Assembly (NCBI GenBank): GCA_036405135.1
Contig: DASWYF010000022.1
Location: 248,001-312,000, forward strand
Length of the DNA: 64,000 nucleotides
Direction: 5' to 3'
From: Verrucomicrobiia bacterium
GTDB taxonomy: Bacteria; Verrucomicrobiota; Verrucomicrobiia; Limisphaerales; JAEYXS01
Below are positions 19,983 to 27,948 of the stretch, piece after piece (position 1 is the stretch's first letter; each line of letters starts with the position of its first letter). A program made the translations under genes and the position numbers. Below the pieces are notes generated by a model that had not been told where the DNA came from, did no database searches, and saw nothing but the letters and a program-made list of their open reading frames with translations.

Positions 19983-20150
19983 ATGCCCCGCGAAATCGTT
20001 ACTATCGAATGCACTGAGGCCCGCAAGGAAGGAAAATCTCCTTCGCGCTATACCACGACGCGCAACAAGAAGCTCCAGACGGAGAAGATTGAGCTGAAGA
20101 AGTACAATCCCGCCCTGCGCCGTCACACCGTTCACAAAGAGATCAAGTAG
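19983..20150 (+). CDS. rpmG: 50S ribosomal protein L33, cysteine-depleted form
   Basis: A 55-aa protein beginning [17 protein letters not shown] and containing the L33 core [10 protein letters not shown] and [18 protein letters not shown]. It binds the large ribosomal subunit near the E site. Zinc-binding L33 has two Cys-X2-Cys pairs; here only one cysteine remains (ECTEA) and NPALR replaces the second pair, so this is a zinc-independent (C-minus) form. It starts 3 bases after the DksA-like gene and ends 5 bases before rpsR. Confidence 0.93.
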   Translation: MPREIVTIECTEARKEGKSPSRYTTTRNKKLQTEKIELKKYNPALRRHTVHKEIK

Positions 20151-20155
20151 TCTAT

Positions 20156-20407
20156 ATGGCACGCAAGAATAACAAAGAGAAGTCCTCGAGCCGCCGTTCG
20201 GGTACGTCCACCCGCATCCAGCGCCCGAAGCCGAAGATCGAATTCACGATTGACGCCATCGATTTCAAGAACGTGACGCTGCTGCGCCAGTTCGTGACCG
20301 ATCAGGGCCGCATCCTGCCGCGCAAGTATACGGGGCTTTCCGCCCAGTATCAGCGCCGTCTGACCAGCGCCATCAAGCGCGCCCGTCAGGCCCTCTTGAT
20401 GAAGTAA
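20156..20407 (+). CDS. rpsR: 30S ribosomal protein S18, cysteine-free
   Basis: An 83-aa S18 with the family core [13 protein letters not shown] and [19 protein letters not shown] followed by [13 protein letters not shown]18 sits on the platform of the small subunit next to S6. The N-terminal 25 residues are basic and serine-rich, and there is no cysteine at all. Most bacteria keep rpsR beside rpsF, ssb and rplI; here it follows rpmG and the DksA-like gene, which fits a zinc-sparing set or a lineage-specific arrangement. A strong terminator follows directly. Confidence 0.93.
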   Translation: MARKNNKEKSSSRRSGTSTRIQRPKPKIEFTIDAIDFKNVTLLRQFVTDQGRILPRKYTGLSAQYQRRLTSAIKRARQALLMK

Positions 20408-20422
20408 TTTGGGTCCGCCCGC

Positions 20423-20448
20423 AGACCTCCGAACATGTTCGGAGGTCT
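20423..20448 (+). terminator. Rho-independent terminator after rpsR
   Basis: AGACCTCCGAA and its complement TTCGGAGGTCT form a near-perfect hairpin around CATG, followed by GTCTTTTATTTT. It ends the DksA-rpmG-rpsR transcript before the znu promoter region. Confidence 0.9.
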
Positions 20449-20465
20449 GTCTTTTATTTTCGAAT

Positions 20466-20480
20466 TGCAAATGATTTGCG
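20466..20480 (+). promoter_or_regulatory. Putative Zur operator upstream of znuA
   Basis: TGCAAATGATTTGCG contains the perfect inverted repeat GCAAA-TGA-TTTGC and matches 12 of 15 positions of the actinobacterial Zur box core TGAAAATGATTTTCA as I recall it. It lies 31 bases before the znuA start, where repression would be expected, and a Fur-family gene closes the same operon. Confidence 0.55.
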
Positions 20481-20510
20481 TAATCGTTTGCGGGGTGATA
20501 AGGTGACCAC

Positions 20511-21443
20511 GTGATCCTGAAAAACAAGCAAGGCGGAGGAGGGCTGTGGCTGCTATTATTGTGGCTGCTGGCCGTTGTCCCGGCATCTCATGCCGCTGAA
20601 AAGCTGAAAGTTCTCACCAGTTTTCTACCGGTCTATTGCTTCGCTGCGAATGTAGCTGGCGAACACGCTGCGGTGGAGAATTTCCTGCCGCCTGGAGCAG
20701 GTCCGCATGATTATCAATTCACTCCGCGCGATATCCGCAAGCTGACGGATGCTGATGTCATCCTGATCAGCGGCTTGAACATGGAAGGCTGGCTGAACAA
20801 AGCCATTGAATCCAGCGGCAGCAAGAAAGCAGGCAAAGTCTCGGAACTTGCTGCGGGTTTGAAGAAAGAGCAACTGATCCGTGATGAACACGGCATCTCG
20901 CTGGGGGGCAAGGATGACCATGATCATTCGCATGGCCCTAATCCCCATATCTGGCTTGATCCGCAACTGGCGATCCATTGCGTGAAGAATGTGGAAGCCG
21001 CCCTCAGCAAGGCCGATCCCAAGAACGCGGCGAACTACGCAGTGAATGCGAAAGCCTACATCGCCAGGCTGGAGAAATTGGATGCCGATATCGCCGCCAT
21101 GCTCACACCGGTGAAGGGCAGCGCCTTTGTTACGTTTCACAATGCGTTTCCATACATGGTGAAGCGCTATGGTCTGAAGCTCGCTGGTGTGGTGGAAGAA
21201 GTTCCCGAAGTGCAACCTTCACCGCGCTACCTCAGCAAACTTCTGGAAGTGATGCGCAAGAGCAAGACGAAGGTGCTTTTTGCCGAACCGCAGTTTCCCA
21301 AGAAGATCGCTGAACGCATCGCTGCGGATTCTGGTGTGCCTCTAGGCACGCTGGATACGCTGGAGACAGGTGATTTTAAACCTGGCACGTATGAGGAAGG
21401 AATGCGCCGCAATGCCGGGACGTTGCAGCGTTATTTGAAATAA
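20511..21443 (+). CDS. znuA: Zinc ABC transporter, substrate-binding protein
   Basis: A cluster A-I metal-binding lipoprotein/periplasmic protein of the ZnuA/TroA family. A Sec signal covers residues 1-28 (hydrophobic LLLLWLLAVV, then SHAAEK). Metal ligands typical of the family are visible: GPHDYQ, NPHIWLD, VTFHNAF and an acidic residue in LFAEPQ. The His/Asp-rich loop DDHDHSHGPNPH marks zinc rather than manganese preference. Start: GTG 20511 with AGG seven bases upstream. It is the first gene of znuA-znuC-znuB-zur, each pair a few bases apart or overlapping, behind the candidate Zur operator at 20466-20480. Confidence 0.93.
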   Translation: MILKNKQGGGGLWLLLLWLLAVVPASHAAEKLKVLTSFLPVYCFAANVAGEHAAVENFLPPGAGPHDYQFTPRDIRKLTDADVILISGLNMEGWLNKAIESSGSKKAGKVSELAAGLKKEQLIRDEHGISLGGKDDHDHSHGPNPHIWLDPQLAIHCVKNVEAALSKADPKNAANYAVNAKAYIARLEKLDADIAAMLTPVKGSAFVTFHNAFPYMVKRYGLKLAGVVEEVPEVQPSPRYLSKLLEVMRKSKTKVLFAEPQFPKKIAERIAADSGVPLGTLDTLETGDFKPGTYEEGMRRNAGTLQRYLK

Positions 21444-21448
21444 ACAGT

Positions 21449-22240
21449 ATGGCCTCTTGCGAGTGTCATTCACACGGTCCGAGCAAAGATGCCGCACCAG
21501 CCATCGAGGTGAAAGATCTGCGTGTGTCTTTCGGCGGCCAGCCCATCTTGAAGGGAGTGAACATGACGGTGCCACGCGGTTCAGTCGTCGCACTCATCGG
21601 CCCGAATGGTTCCGGCAAAACAACGTTGTTACGCTGTCTGCTCGGGCTGCAGCAGCCAGATCAAGGACAGGTAAAGATTTTAGGGGAGAATCGTCTCGAA
21701 AAGGCGATGCCTCGTATCGCTTACGTCCCGCAGAAGCTCGCGTTGGAACGCAGTTTCATTCTCAGCGTGCGGGAGTTTCTCAGCCTGCGTCTCGCACAGA
21801 ACCGCAACTGGTTCTGGCACTCGCGCAAATGGTCGGATGATGCCTTGCGCACCACCATGGCGGAAATCGGAGTGGAACCGCTTTTAGACCGTCCTATCGC
21901 TGCTCTCTCTGGCGGGCAATTGCAACGCGTGCTGATCGCATTCAGTTTGCTCAAAGCACCTGAACTGTTGCTTCTTGATGAACCGACGGCCGGGGTGGAC
22001 TCTCCGGGTGAAGATACTTTTTACGACCTCATCACCAAAGTGCACAAGCATCACGGCATGACCGTAGTGCTCGTATCGCACGATCTCTCCATGGTGTATC
22101 GCCATGCGAGCTGGGTGTATGCGCTGAACGGCACGATCTGCTGCGAAGGCTCGCCGGAAGACGTGATGAATGCGGAATCATTGAAACAGGCCTACGGCAT
22201 CCACGTCTCGCCTTATCATCACCATCATCATGTTCAATGA
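21449..22240 (+). CDS. znuC: Zinc ABC transporter, ATP-binding protein
   Basis: The ATPase that drives zinc import through ZnuB. Walker A is GPNGSGKTTLLR, the signature is LSGGQLQRV, and Walker B is LLLLDEPTAGVD, followed by the switch histidine in VLVSHDLS. A short Cys/His-containing N-terminus (CECHSHG) and a His run at the C-terminus (SPYHHHHHVQ) are added to the usual fold and may hold zinc. The gene starts 5 bases after znuA and its end overlaps the first codons of znuB. Confidence 0.95.
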   Translation: MASCECHSHGPSKDAAPAIEVKDLRVSFGGQPILKGVNMTVPRGSVVALIGPNGSGKTTLLRCLLGLQQPDQGQVKILGENRLEKAMPRIAYVPQKLALERSFILSVREFLSLRLAQNRNWFWHSRKWSDDALRTTMAEIGVEPLLDRPIAALSGGQLQRVLIAFSLLKAPELLLLDEPTAGVDSPGEDTFYDLITKVHKHHGMTVVLVSHDLSMVYRHASWVYALNGTICCEGSPEDVMNAESLKQAYGIHVSPYHHHHHVQ

Positions 22241-23060
22241 AGCGTTCATGATCCGCGCTTTTTTGGCGGCACTGTTCCTGTGTCCGCTGTGCGCATTGCT
22301 AGGCGTGTTCGTCACGGCCCGCAGGATGTCTTTTTTCAGTGAAACGATCGCGCACGGTGCATTGACCGGTGTCGCCATCGGCATCTGGATGGGAATGACA
22401 GAGCTGACCATTCCGGTGATAGGATTCGGCCTGCTTGTGGCTGTGGCAATCATCTGGCTGAAGGAGAACACGGAGTTGATGACGGATACGGTGATGGCGC
22501 TCTTGCTCGCTGGCTCGATTTCATTAGGTATTTTCATCCTGAGTCTGGTGAAAGGCGGCTACGTGGGGCAGGTGCACAGCTATCTGTTCGGTGACATCCT
22601 CGCGATCGAAGACCGCGATGTGACGGTGTCTGGCATTCTTTTCGTGATAGTGGCCGCAGGCGTGTTCATGAACCTGAATGTGTTGGCACTCATGTCTGCC
22701 CATGAAGATCTGGCTCATGTGTGCGGAGTGAATGTGCGCCGTGCCAATTATCTTTTCGTGCTGGCGCTCACGATCACAGTGGCGGTGAGCATCCAATTGC
22801 TGGGCATCATGCTGGTGACTTCGCTGATCGTGATCCCGCCGGCAGCGGCGCGGAATATCAGCCGTAATCTCCGGCAACAGATCGTTTACAGCCTGTGCAT
22901 CGGTTTGATCGGCGGATTGGGTGGCATCGCCTTGTCCTATCATTTCAATGCACCTTGCGGGGCGACGATCGCGATGTCGTGCATTACCTTGTTTTTGCTG
23001 ACGCTGGTGGTACGTTTGTTCACCAGAAGACAGAAAGCAAATCCCGCATTGCCGACATGA
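22230..23060 (+). CDS. znuB: Zinc ABC transporter, permease
   Basis: An ABC-3 family membrane permease for zinc import, 276 aa with about eight hydrophobic segments. Family hallmarks include RRMSFFSETIAHGAL near the N-terminus, LFGDILAI in the middle and TSLIVIPPAAARN before the last helices. The start at 22230 overlaps znuC by 11 bases; an internal Met at 22248 (MIRAFLAAL) is an alternative start outside most of the overlap. Its stop overlaps the regulator start as ATGA, so zinc uptake and its regulator are translationally linked. Confidence 0.94.
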   Translation: MFNEAFMIRAFLAALFLCPLCALLGVFVTARRMSFFSETIAHGALTGVAIGIWMGMTELTIPVIGFGLLVAVAIIWLKENTELMTDTVMALLLAGSISLGIFILSLVKGGYVGQVHSYLFGDILAIEDRDVTVSGILFVIVAAGVFMNLNVLALMSAHEDLAHVCGVNVRRANYLFVLALTITVAVSIQLLGIMLVTSLIVIPPAAARNISRNLRQQIVYSLCIGLIGGLGGIALSYHFNAPCGATIAMSCITLFLLTLVVRLFTRRQKANPALPT

Positions 23061-23563
23061 GCAAGTGCAGCCAGCCACATCATAAACACAAGCACACCCA
23101 CTGTTGCGAACAGCCGCAGGCGAATCTTTCCGAGTTGACGGCCCGTCTGCGTGAGAATGCACGCAAGATCACCGGTCCTCGACAGGCCATCTTGGAACTC
23201 CTGCGGCAGCATCCGCACCCGATGACGAACAAGGAGATACAGGCGGGTCTCCCAAAAGGGATGTGCGATCTGGCCACCATCTACCGGTCCATGCATATGC
23301 TGGAAGAGATGGGCTTGGTGAAGCGTTTCGATTTCGGAGATGGCACGGCCCGCTTTGAACTCGTTCATGAAGGGGATGACGGTCATCACCATCACCTCAT
23401 CTGCACGGGGTGTTCGGATGTGGTGGAGATCGATGAATGCTTTCAGCGTGAACTGGAGGAGACGATCGCCAAACGTCATGGCTACCAAGCGGTGACGCAT
23501 AAACTTGAGTTTTTCGGCATTTGCCCAGAGTGTCAAAAAGACCGGAAGCAGGGCAAAAAATAG
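23057..23563 (+). CDS. zur: Fur-family metalloregulator, probable Zur
   Basis: A 168-aa Fur-family repressor. It has a winged-helix region (ITGPRQAILELLRQHPHPMT, then DLATIYRSMHMLEEMGLV) and a dimerisation/metal domain with HHHHLICTGCSDVVEIDE and the C-terminal structural pair CPEC. Upstream of the fold is a metal-binding-looking leader rich in Cys and His (KCSQPHHKHKHTHCC). The start is ATG 23057 in an ATGA overlap with znuB; longer frames from 22895 run inside znuB and are not credible. Placement at the end of znuACB identifies it as Zur by context. The predicted target is the palindrome before znuA. Confidence 0.88.
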   Translation: MSKCSQPHHKHKHTHCCEQPQANLSELTARLRENARKITGPRQAILELLRQHPHPMTNKEIQAGLPKGMCDLATIYRSMHMLEEMGLVKRFDFGDGTARFELVHEGDDGHHHHLICTGCSDVVEIDECFQRELEETIAKRHGYQAVTHKLEFFGICPECQKDRKQGKK

Positions 23564-23564
23564 A

Positions 23565-23582
23565 CCGCGCTTTAAAGCGCGG
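23565..23582 (+). terminator. Terminator after the znu-zur operon
   Basis: CCGCGCTTTAAAGCGCGG is a perfect palindrome directly after the regulator stop, followed by CCTATCTTTTCTTTG. It also lies just beyond the stop of the small minus-strand gene at 23611, so it may serve both. Confidence 0.8.
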
Positions 23583-23610
23583 CCTATCTTTTCTTTGTTA
23601 AGGTTAAAGT

Positions 23611-23775
23611 TTAAGAAGGTTGTTCCTCAACCCAGTCCCCCTGATAGAGGAACTGTTTGATCTTCCGTCTCTCGTATCGGTTTTTGTGCGCCTTGTCAGG
23701 CTGGTTGGCAAGTTGGCGGAATGGATGTTTAGGGTTACGCACTGCTTCCGACAAGAGTTCGGTCGATTTGCTCAT
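23611..23775 (-). CDS. Small hypothetical protein (54 aa)
   Basis: A short minus-strand frame, MSKSTELLSEAVRNPKHPF to DWVEEQPS, hydrophilic and basic in the middle (KNRYERRKIKQF). A good ribosome-binding site, AAAGGA, lies 11 bases upstream of the ATG. Amino-acid composition looks like a real protein and the overlapping plus-strand frames do not. No family was recognised. It stands alone between the Zur terminator and a 227-base AT-rich gap (23776-24002) with no other visible feature. Confidence 0.55.
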   Translation of the reverse strand: MSKSTELLSEAVRNPKHPFRQLANQPDKAHKNRYERRKIKQFLYQGDWVEEQPS

Positions 23776-24002
23776 AGCAGACTATTTCCTTTCTCGCTTT
23801 GACCATCAGCTTAATCAGTGCCAAGAGGAGTTTCCGTGCAGAATAAGGCAGACACACGGCTGGAACTGTCGCTGAATGGCTTTCTTGGAGTTATAGAATA
23901 CTCAATCTGCCCAGACGTTCAAGAATTGAATGAACTTTTTTTGCCATAATGTCACTTTTGCGTAACACAAGGCGGAGAATGGCCAATTTTGCCGCAAAAA
24001 TC

Positions 24003-25142
24003 TTAATCCAGCGTCTGGCGGTAGCGTTTGACGCCGATGGTCATGACGATGAGCAAGAACAAGGCGATGGGCCAGACATGCGTGGCGGCTTCATAGAGCC
24101 CGTTCCCCTTCAGTAAGATGCCACGAACGAGGCGGAGGAAATGCGTGAGTGGCAGGGCTGAACCGATGTGTTGTGCCCACTCTGGCATGCCACGGAACGG
24201 AAACATGAATCCCGAAAGCAGGATGGACGGCAGGAAGAAGAAGAAGGACATCTGCATCGCTTGAAGCTGGTTCTTCGCGATCGTCGAGAAGGTGATGCCG
24301 ACGGCGAGATTCGCGGCGATGAAGATGAGCATCAAGCCGAGGAGCAGGGGAATGCTGCCGAGCATCGGCACTTTGAAAAGCAACTTCGCCGCAGTGAGGA
24401 TCAACCCCGTCTGGATATAACCTACCATGATGTAGGGGATGATTTTTCCGAACATCACCTCGGCGGGCCGTGCCGGAGTGGCCAGAAGATTTTCCATCGT
24501 GCCGCGTTCGCGTTCGCGTGTGATGGCCAGTGCGGTGATGACGATCATCGTCATGGTGAGCACCACGCCCATCAGGCCGGGCACGATGTTATACTGGGTT
24601 TTGCCCTCCTGATTGTAGAGGCGATGGATCTGCAATTCAGCGGGACCGGGGCGATCACGCAGCTTTTGCAGCGGTCCTTTCAGATCACGATCAAACACCG
24701 ACGCAGTGAGCAGGTTGATCGCGGAGATGGCATTGCCGGTGGCCGCTGGATCCGTCGCATCCGCTTGCAAGAGCAGCTTGGGCCGATCACCGCGTAACAG
24801 GTCGCGCGAGAAATCCGGGGGAATATGGATGACGAATTGCACTTCGCCTTCATCGAGGAGGAACTGCACTTCGCGCTCTGACTCCGCTACCGTGACCAGA
24901 TCGAAGTAACGACTGTTCTTCAATCCCCAGATGAACGTGCGCGAGAACTGGCTGTGATCCTGGACGACCACGGCGGTGGGCAGATGCTTGGGATCGGAAT
25001 TGATCGCGAAACCGAAGAGCATGAGCTGGATCATCGGAATGCCCACCATCATGCCGAAGGTGAGGCGATCGCGCCGCATCTGGATGAACTCCTTCACCAC
25101 CACCGCCCAGAGGCGCTTGAATGAAAAGCTCGAGGAGTTCAT
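24003..25142 (-). CDS. ABC-2 type transporter permease
   Basis: A 379-aa permease of the YhhJ/YbhR type, half of an ABC exporter. The first helix follows LWAVVVKEFIQMRRDRLTFG. A large extracytoplasmic domain (about 45-180; DSDPKHLPTAVVVQD-like region) comes next, then five membrane segments including MGVVLTMTMIVITALAI and the family motif RERERGTMENLLATPARP. The gene starts in an ATGA overlap with the ATPase gene. With the upstream HlyD-like and MarR genes it forms a four-gene efflux operon. The substrate is unknown; such systems often export drugs or toxic compounds. Confidence 0.92.
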   Translation of the reverse strand: MNSSSFSFKRLWAVVVKEFIQMRRDRLTFGMMVGIPMIQLMLFGFAINSDPKHLPTAVVVQDHSQFSRTFIWGLKNSRYFDLVTVAESEREVQFLLDEGEVQFVIHIPPDFSRDLLRGDRPKLLLQADATDPAATGNAISAINLLTASVFDRDLKGPLQKLRDRPGPAELQIHRLYNQEGKTQYNIVPGLMGVVLTMTMIVITALAITRERERGTMENLLATPARPAEVMFGKIIPYIMVGYIQTGLILTAAKLLFKVPMLGSIPLLLGLMLIFIAANLAVGITFSTIAKNQLQAMQMSFFFFLPSILLSGFMFPFRGMPEWAQHIGSALPLTHFLRLVRGILLKGNGLYEAATHVWPIALFLLIVMTIGVKRYRQTLD

Positions 25143-26101
25143 TTGAAGTTATCCTGCGAATGCCCCATCAGGTTGATGAACACATCCTCCAAGCTGGATT
25201 CGATCTGGGTCCAGTGATAAGGCGCTTTCATCCAAGGCTGGATGGCGTTCTTCAATTCATCTCCCTGTGGTCCGCTCACGTGCAACGTGTTGCCAAAGGC
25301 GACGACTTGTTCGATGCCTTTTTTATGACGCAATTGATTGGCCAGGGCAGGGAGGTTGGGCCCAGTCACTTCCCAAACGCTGAGTTTCGCACCGGCGACC
25401 ACTTCCGCCACGGTGCCATTCGTGAGCAAGTTTCCGTAAGCGATGTAGGCGATGCGATGGCAACGCTCCGCCTCATCCATGTAGTGCGTGGTGATCATCA
25501 CCGTGAGGCCATCGGCGGCCAGTTGATGAATCTCTTCCCAGAAATCGCGACGGGCTTTTGGATCCACACCCGCCGTGGGTTCATCCAGCAGGAGCAACTG
25601 CGGCGTGTGAATGAGTGAGGCTGCGAGGGCGAGACGTTGTTTCCAACCGCCCGAGAGTTGCCCGGCGAGTTGCTTGCGGCGGGCGTGCAGGCCCAGCTTG
25701 TGCAAGCTGTCCGCAACCGCTTGCTTGCGATTCGGCACCTGATAGATGCGCGCGATGAAATCGAGGTTTTCTTCCAAGTTCAGGTCTTCGTAATAACTGA
25801 ACTTTTGCGTCATGTAGCCGACGTGCTTTTTGATCTCGTCGGACTGATTGAGGATGTCGTAACCGAGGCACGTGCCTTGCCCGGCATCTGGCTTGAGCAG
25901 GCCACAGAGCATGCGGAGAAAGGTCGTCTTGCCGCTGCCGTTCGGTCCGAGGAAGCCGTAGATCTCGCCGCGCCGCACCTGCATGCCGATGCTGTTCACC
26001 ACCGTCTGTGCGCCGAAACGCTTCGTAATGCCAGACACGTCGATCACCAGCTCCGTGTTGGGCGGAGGAGCATCGGTGGCGAGCTGTTCGTGTGTTTGCA
26101 A
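25139..26101 (-). CDS. ABC transporter ATP-binding protein
   Basis: The ATPase partner of the permease downstream. Walker A is LGPNGSGKTTFLRM, the signature LSGGWKQRLALAAS, and Walker B LLLLDEPTAGVD, with the switch His in TTHYMDEAERC. The C-terminal extension (about 235-320) resembles that of DrrA/CcmA-type exporters. The start is uncertain: TTG 26101 follows the HlyD-like gene stop by 12 bases, and no ATG is available before the first strand. The stop overlaps the permease start (ATGA). Confidence 0.9.
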   Translation of the reverse strand: MQTHEQLATDAPPPNTELVIDVSGITKRFGAQTVVNSIGMQVRRGEIYGFLGPNGSGKTTFLRMLCGLLKPDAGQGTCLGYDILNQSDEIKKHVGYMTQKFSYYEDLNLEENLDFIARIYQVPNRKQAVADSLHKLGLHARRKQLAGQLSGGWKQRLALAASLIHTPQLLLLDEPTAGVDPKARRDFWEEIHQLAADGLTVMITTHYMDEAERCHRIAYIAYGNLLTNGTVAEVVAGAKLSVWEVTGPNLPALANQLRHKKGIEQVVAFGNTLHVSGPQGDELKNAIQPWMKAPYHWTQIESSLEDVFINLMGHSQDNFK

Positions 26102-26113
26102 AGCGAGGTGAGA

Positions 26114-27073
26114 TTAAGACGTCGGTTTCACATCCACCGGCTGACCGGGATGCAGCGTCGCGCTGTCAGCAGGGGAGAACTGTGCCTCGATCATGAACAC
26201 CAGCTTGGAACGCGTTTGCTGGCTGTAAATGACGGGTGGTGTGAACTCCGCTTGGGTGGAGATGTAATTCACCGTGGCGGAATAAACTTTATCCGAGCCG
26301 TCGAGGGTGACTTGCACGGAACTACCAGTCTTAAGGCTCGGCAGTTTCTCTTGCGGCACGAAGAAGCGCACCTTGATGTTCTGCGGTGGTAAAAGCGAAA
26401 CCACCGGATTGGCCGCTGTCACAAACTCACCCTGACGATACAAGGTATCGTGAACGACTCCTTCAACGGGCGATGCCTGTTGCTTTTGCTGCAAGGGCCA
26501 GCGGGCTTTCGTCAAAGCCGCTTCGAGCATCGTCACTTCCAGTTCCGCTGCTTTGATCTCATCTTCACGAGCACCGAGCTTCGCGGTGGCGATGTCCGCC
26601 TCGAGGGCTTTTGCCTCGGCCTGCAAGGACGCGATCTTGGTGCGCGCTTGATCCACTTGTTCCAAGGAGACGGCACGACGGTCTGCTAGGTAGAGTTTGT
26701 TGTAGCGTTCGTATTCGCGCTCGGCCAGTTCGGTGGCGACTTTATTCTGCCCCAGCTTTGCTTCGATGGAGGCGACCTCAGTTGGACGACGACCTTTCAG
26801 CACGTTATCCCGTTTGGCTTTCGCTTGGGCGAGCTTCTGCTCGGCTTCTTGCACCGCAGCGGATTCGGCGGCGCTCTCCAAGGTGAACAACGATTGCGCG
26901 CTTTTCACAGTGTCGCCGCGCTTCACGTTAAGCGTGGTGAGTGTGCCGCCCACGGGCGCAGCGACATAGACGTATTCGCCTTCGATGTAGCCTTGCCACG
27001 AACCGTCTGACTTGGGCTTGCAACCGATGGCGAGCAAGAGTGCGAGCAGGGGAAGAAAAGTGAATCGTTTCAT
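26114..27073 (-). CDS. HlyD-family membrane fusion lipoprotein
   Basis: The periplasmic adaptor of the efflux system, linking the ABC permease to an outer-membrane channel. Residues 1-18 form a lipoprotein signal (LLALLLAIGCKPK). A lipoyl/barrel segment (VAAPVGGTLTTLNVKRGDTV) and a long coiled-coil hairpin (about 60-200; AAVQEAEQKLAQAKAKRDN and similar heptads) follow, then the second barrel half. ATG 27073 was chosen because GGAGG lies 5 bases upstream; an earlier in-frame ATG at 27088 overlaps the MarR stop. It sits between the MarR gene and the ATPase gene. Confidence 0.9.
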   Translation of the reverse strand: MKRFTFLPLLALLLAIGCKPKSDGSWQGYIEGEYVYVAAPVGGTLTTLNVKRGDTVKSAQSLFTLESAAESAAVQEAEQKLAQAKAKRDNVLKGRRPTEVASIEAKLGQNKVATELAEREYERYNKLYLADRRAVSLEQVDQARTKIASLQAEAKALEADIATAKLGAREDEIKAAELEVTMLEAALTKARWPLQQKQQASPVEGVVHDTLYRQGEFVTAANPVVSLLPPQNIKVRFFVPQEKLPSLKTGSSVQVTLDGSDKVYSATVNYISTQAEFTPPVIYSQQTRSKLVFMIEAQFSPADSATLHPGQPVDVKPTS

Positions 27074-27084
27074 AAATACCTCCA

Positions 27085-27567
27085 TCAATCTTTCATCGCG
27101 TTGACGTCGAGGTTCAGCAAATTGTTCTGGATGTGCGAGAGCGTGCGCATGGTGGTCTCGATATCCTTGGGAGACAGGCCCGCCGTGCCATGTTTGGCCA
27201 TTTGCAGGGCGACGGGGAGGAGGCGTTCACGCAGTTGCTGGCCTTTCTTAGTGAGCCAAGCACAGACCTTACGCCGGTCATCGGGATGTCCACGGCGCTC
27301 CACTAAACCTTTCCGGACTAACCCATCGAGAATGCGCGTGGTCGTGGTGCGTTCTCGGATGGTGGAGCTGGCGAGCTCGCTTTGCGTCTGGCCGTCCTGC
27401 TGCCAGAGATGGTGGAGAATGGCGCACTCCTCGGGCGTGAGCTTGTAGCCCTCGCGCCGCAGCCGTTCCAGCATCCGCAGGCGCAGGACATAGGCGGTGC
27501 GGTTCACGATGAAGCCCAGCGGATGATTCAGATTGTTGATGGCCACGGCCTCTGGCGTTCTTTGCAC
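27085..27567 (-). CDS. MarR-family transcriptional regulator
   Basis: A 160-aa winged-helix regulator. The DNA-binding region is visible as LTPEECAILHHLWQQDGQ, SELASSTIRERTTTTRILDGL and the wing RRGHPDDRRKVCAWLT. Family members are usually repressors of the adjoining efflux genes and are released by small aromatic ligands. The start is a GTG at 27567, which touches a strong palindrome, so autoregulation is likely. It is the first gene of the four-gene efflux operon. Confidence 0.92.
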   Translation of the reverse strand: MQRTPEAVAINNLNHPLGFIVNRTAYVLRLRMLERLRREGYKLTPEECAILHHLWQQDGQTQSELASSTIRERTTTTRILDGLVRKGLVERRGHPDDRRKVCAWLTKKGQQLRERLLPVALQMAKHGTAGLSPKDIETTMRTLSHIQNNLLNLDVNAMKD

Positions 27568-27589
27568 AATACAATAGGTGTATTATGCA
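27563..27589 (-). promoter_or_regulatory. Palindromic operator candidate for the MarR operon
   Basis: AATACA-N5-TGTATT is a perfect inverted repeat (27568-27584), extending to 27563-27589 with one mismatched pair. It overlaps the proposed GTG start of the MarR gene and lies where its promoter should be, the expected place for a MarR dimer site. Confidence 0.55.
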
Positions 27590-27655
27590 CGTAATTTTGT
27601 CAAGCGAGGATGAGAAGCTTAAGTAAGCCTGAAATCATGACGCTGGCTTGCTAAT

Positions 27656-27916
27656 GTGAGGGTAAAAAGGTATTGGTTGCATGTGCGTGATGCCAGTTGG
27701 GTAAAATCTCGGATTGCTGCGCGGATACTCTTGCGCGGTCAACGAGGCGTTGTCTCTGCCAGGGATAAACGGCTGGCGCGTCGTTTGGCGGCTGATGATG
27801 CTGTCACCGACCGTTTGTTGGGGCAGGCGCTATCTTCCATCTGCGCTGAAAAGAAAATCGGACTCAAGGAACAGGATGACATTCGCAAACGAATCTTGGC
27901 ACCTGTGATGGATTGA
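27656..27916 (+). CDS. Hypothetical basic protein (86 aa)
   Basis: A small plus-strand frame with GTG start, rich in Arg, Lys and Asp (RDKRLARRLAADDAV, KEQDDIRKRIL). The even spread of charged residues is protein-like, and it ends 32 bases before the DUF5069 gene on the same strand. No family was recognised. A TTG near 27677 preceded by AAGG is an alternative start. A competing frame (27714-27908) looks less protein-like. Confidence 0.4.
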   Translation: MRVKRYWLHVRDASWVKSRIAARILLRGQRGVVSARDKRLARRLAADDAVTDRLLGQALSSICAEKKIGLKEQDDIRKRILAPVMD

Positions 27917-27948
27917 TCACTTCGTTAGCTTTCTCTTTTATCATAACC

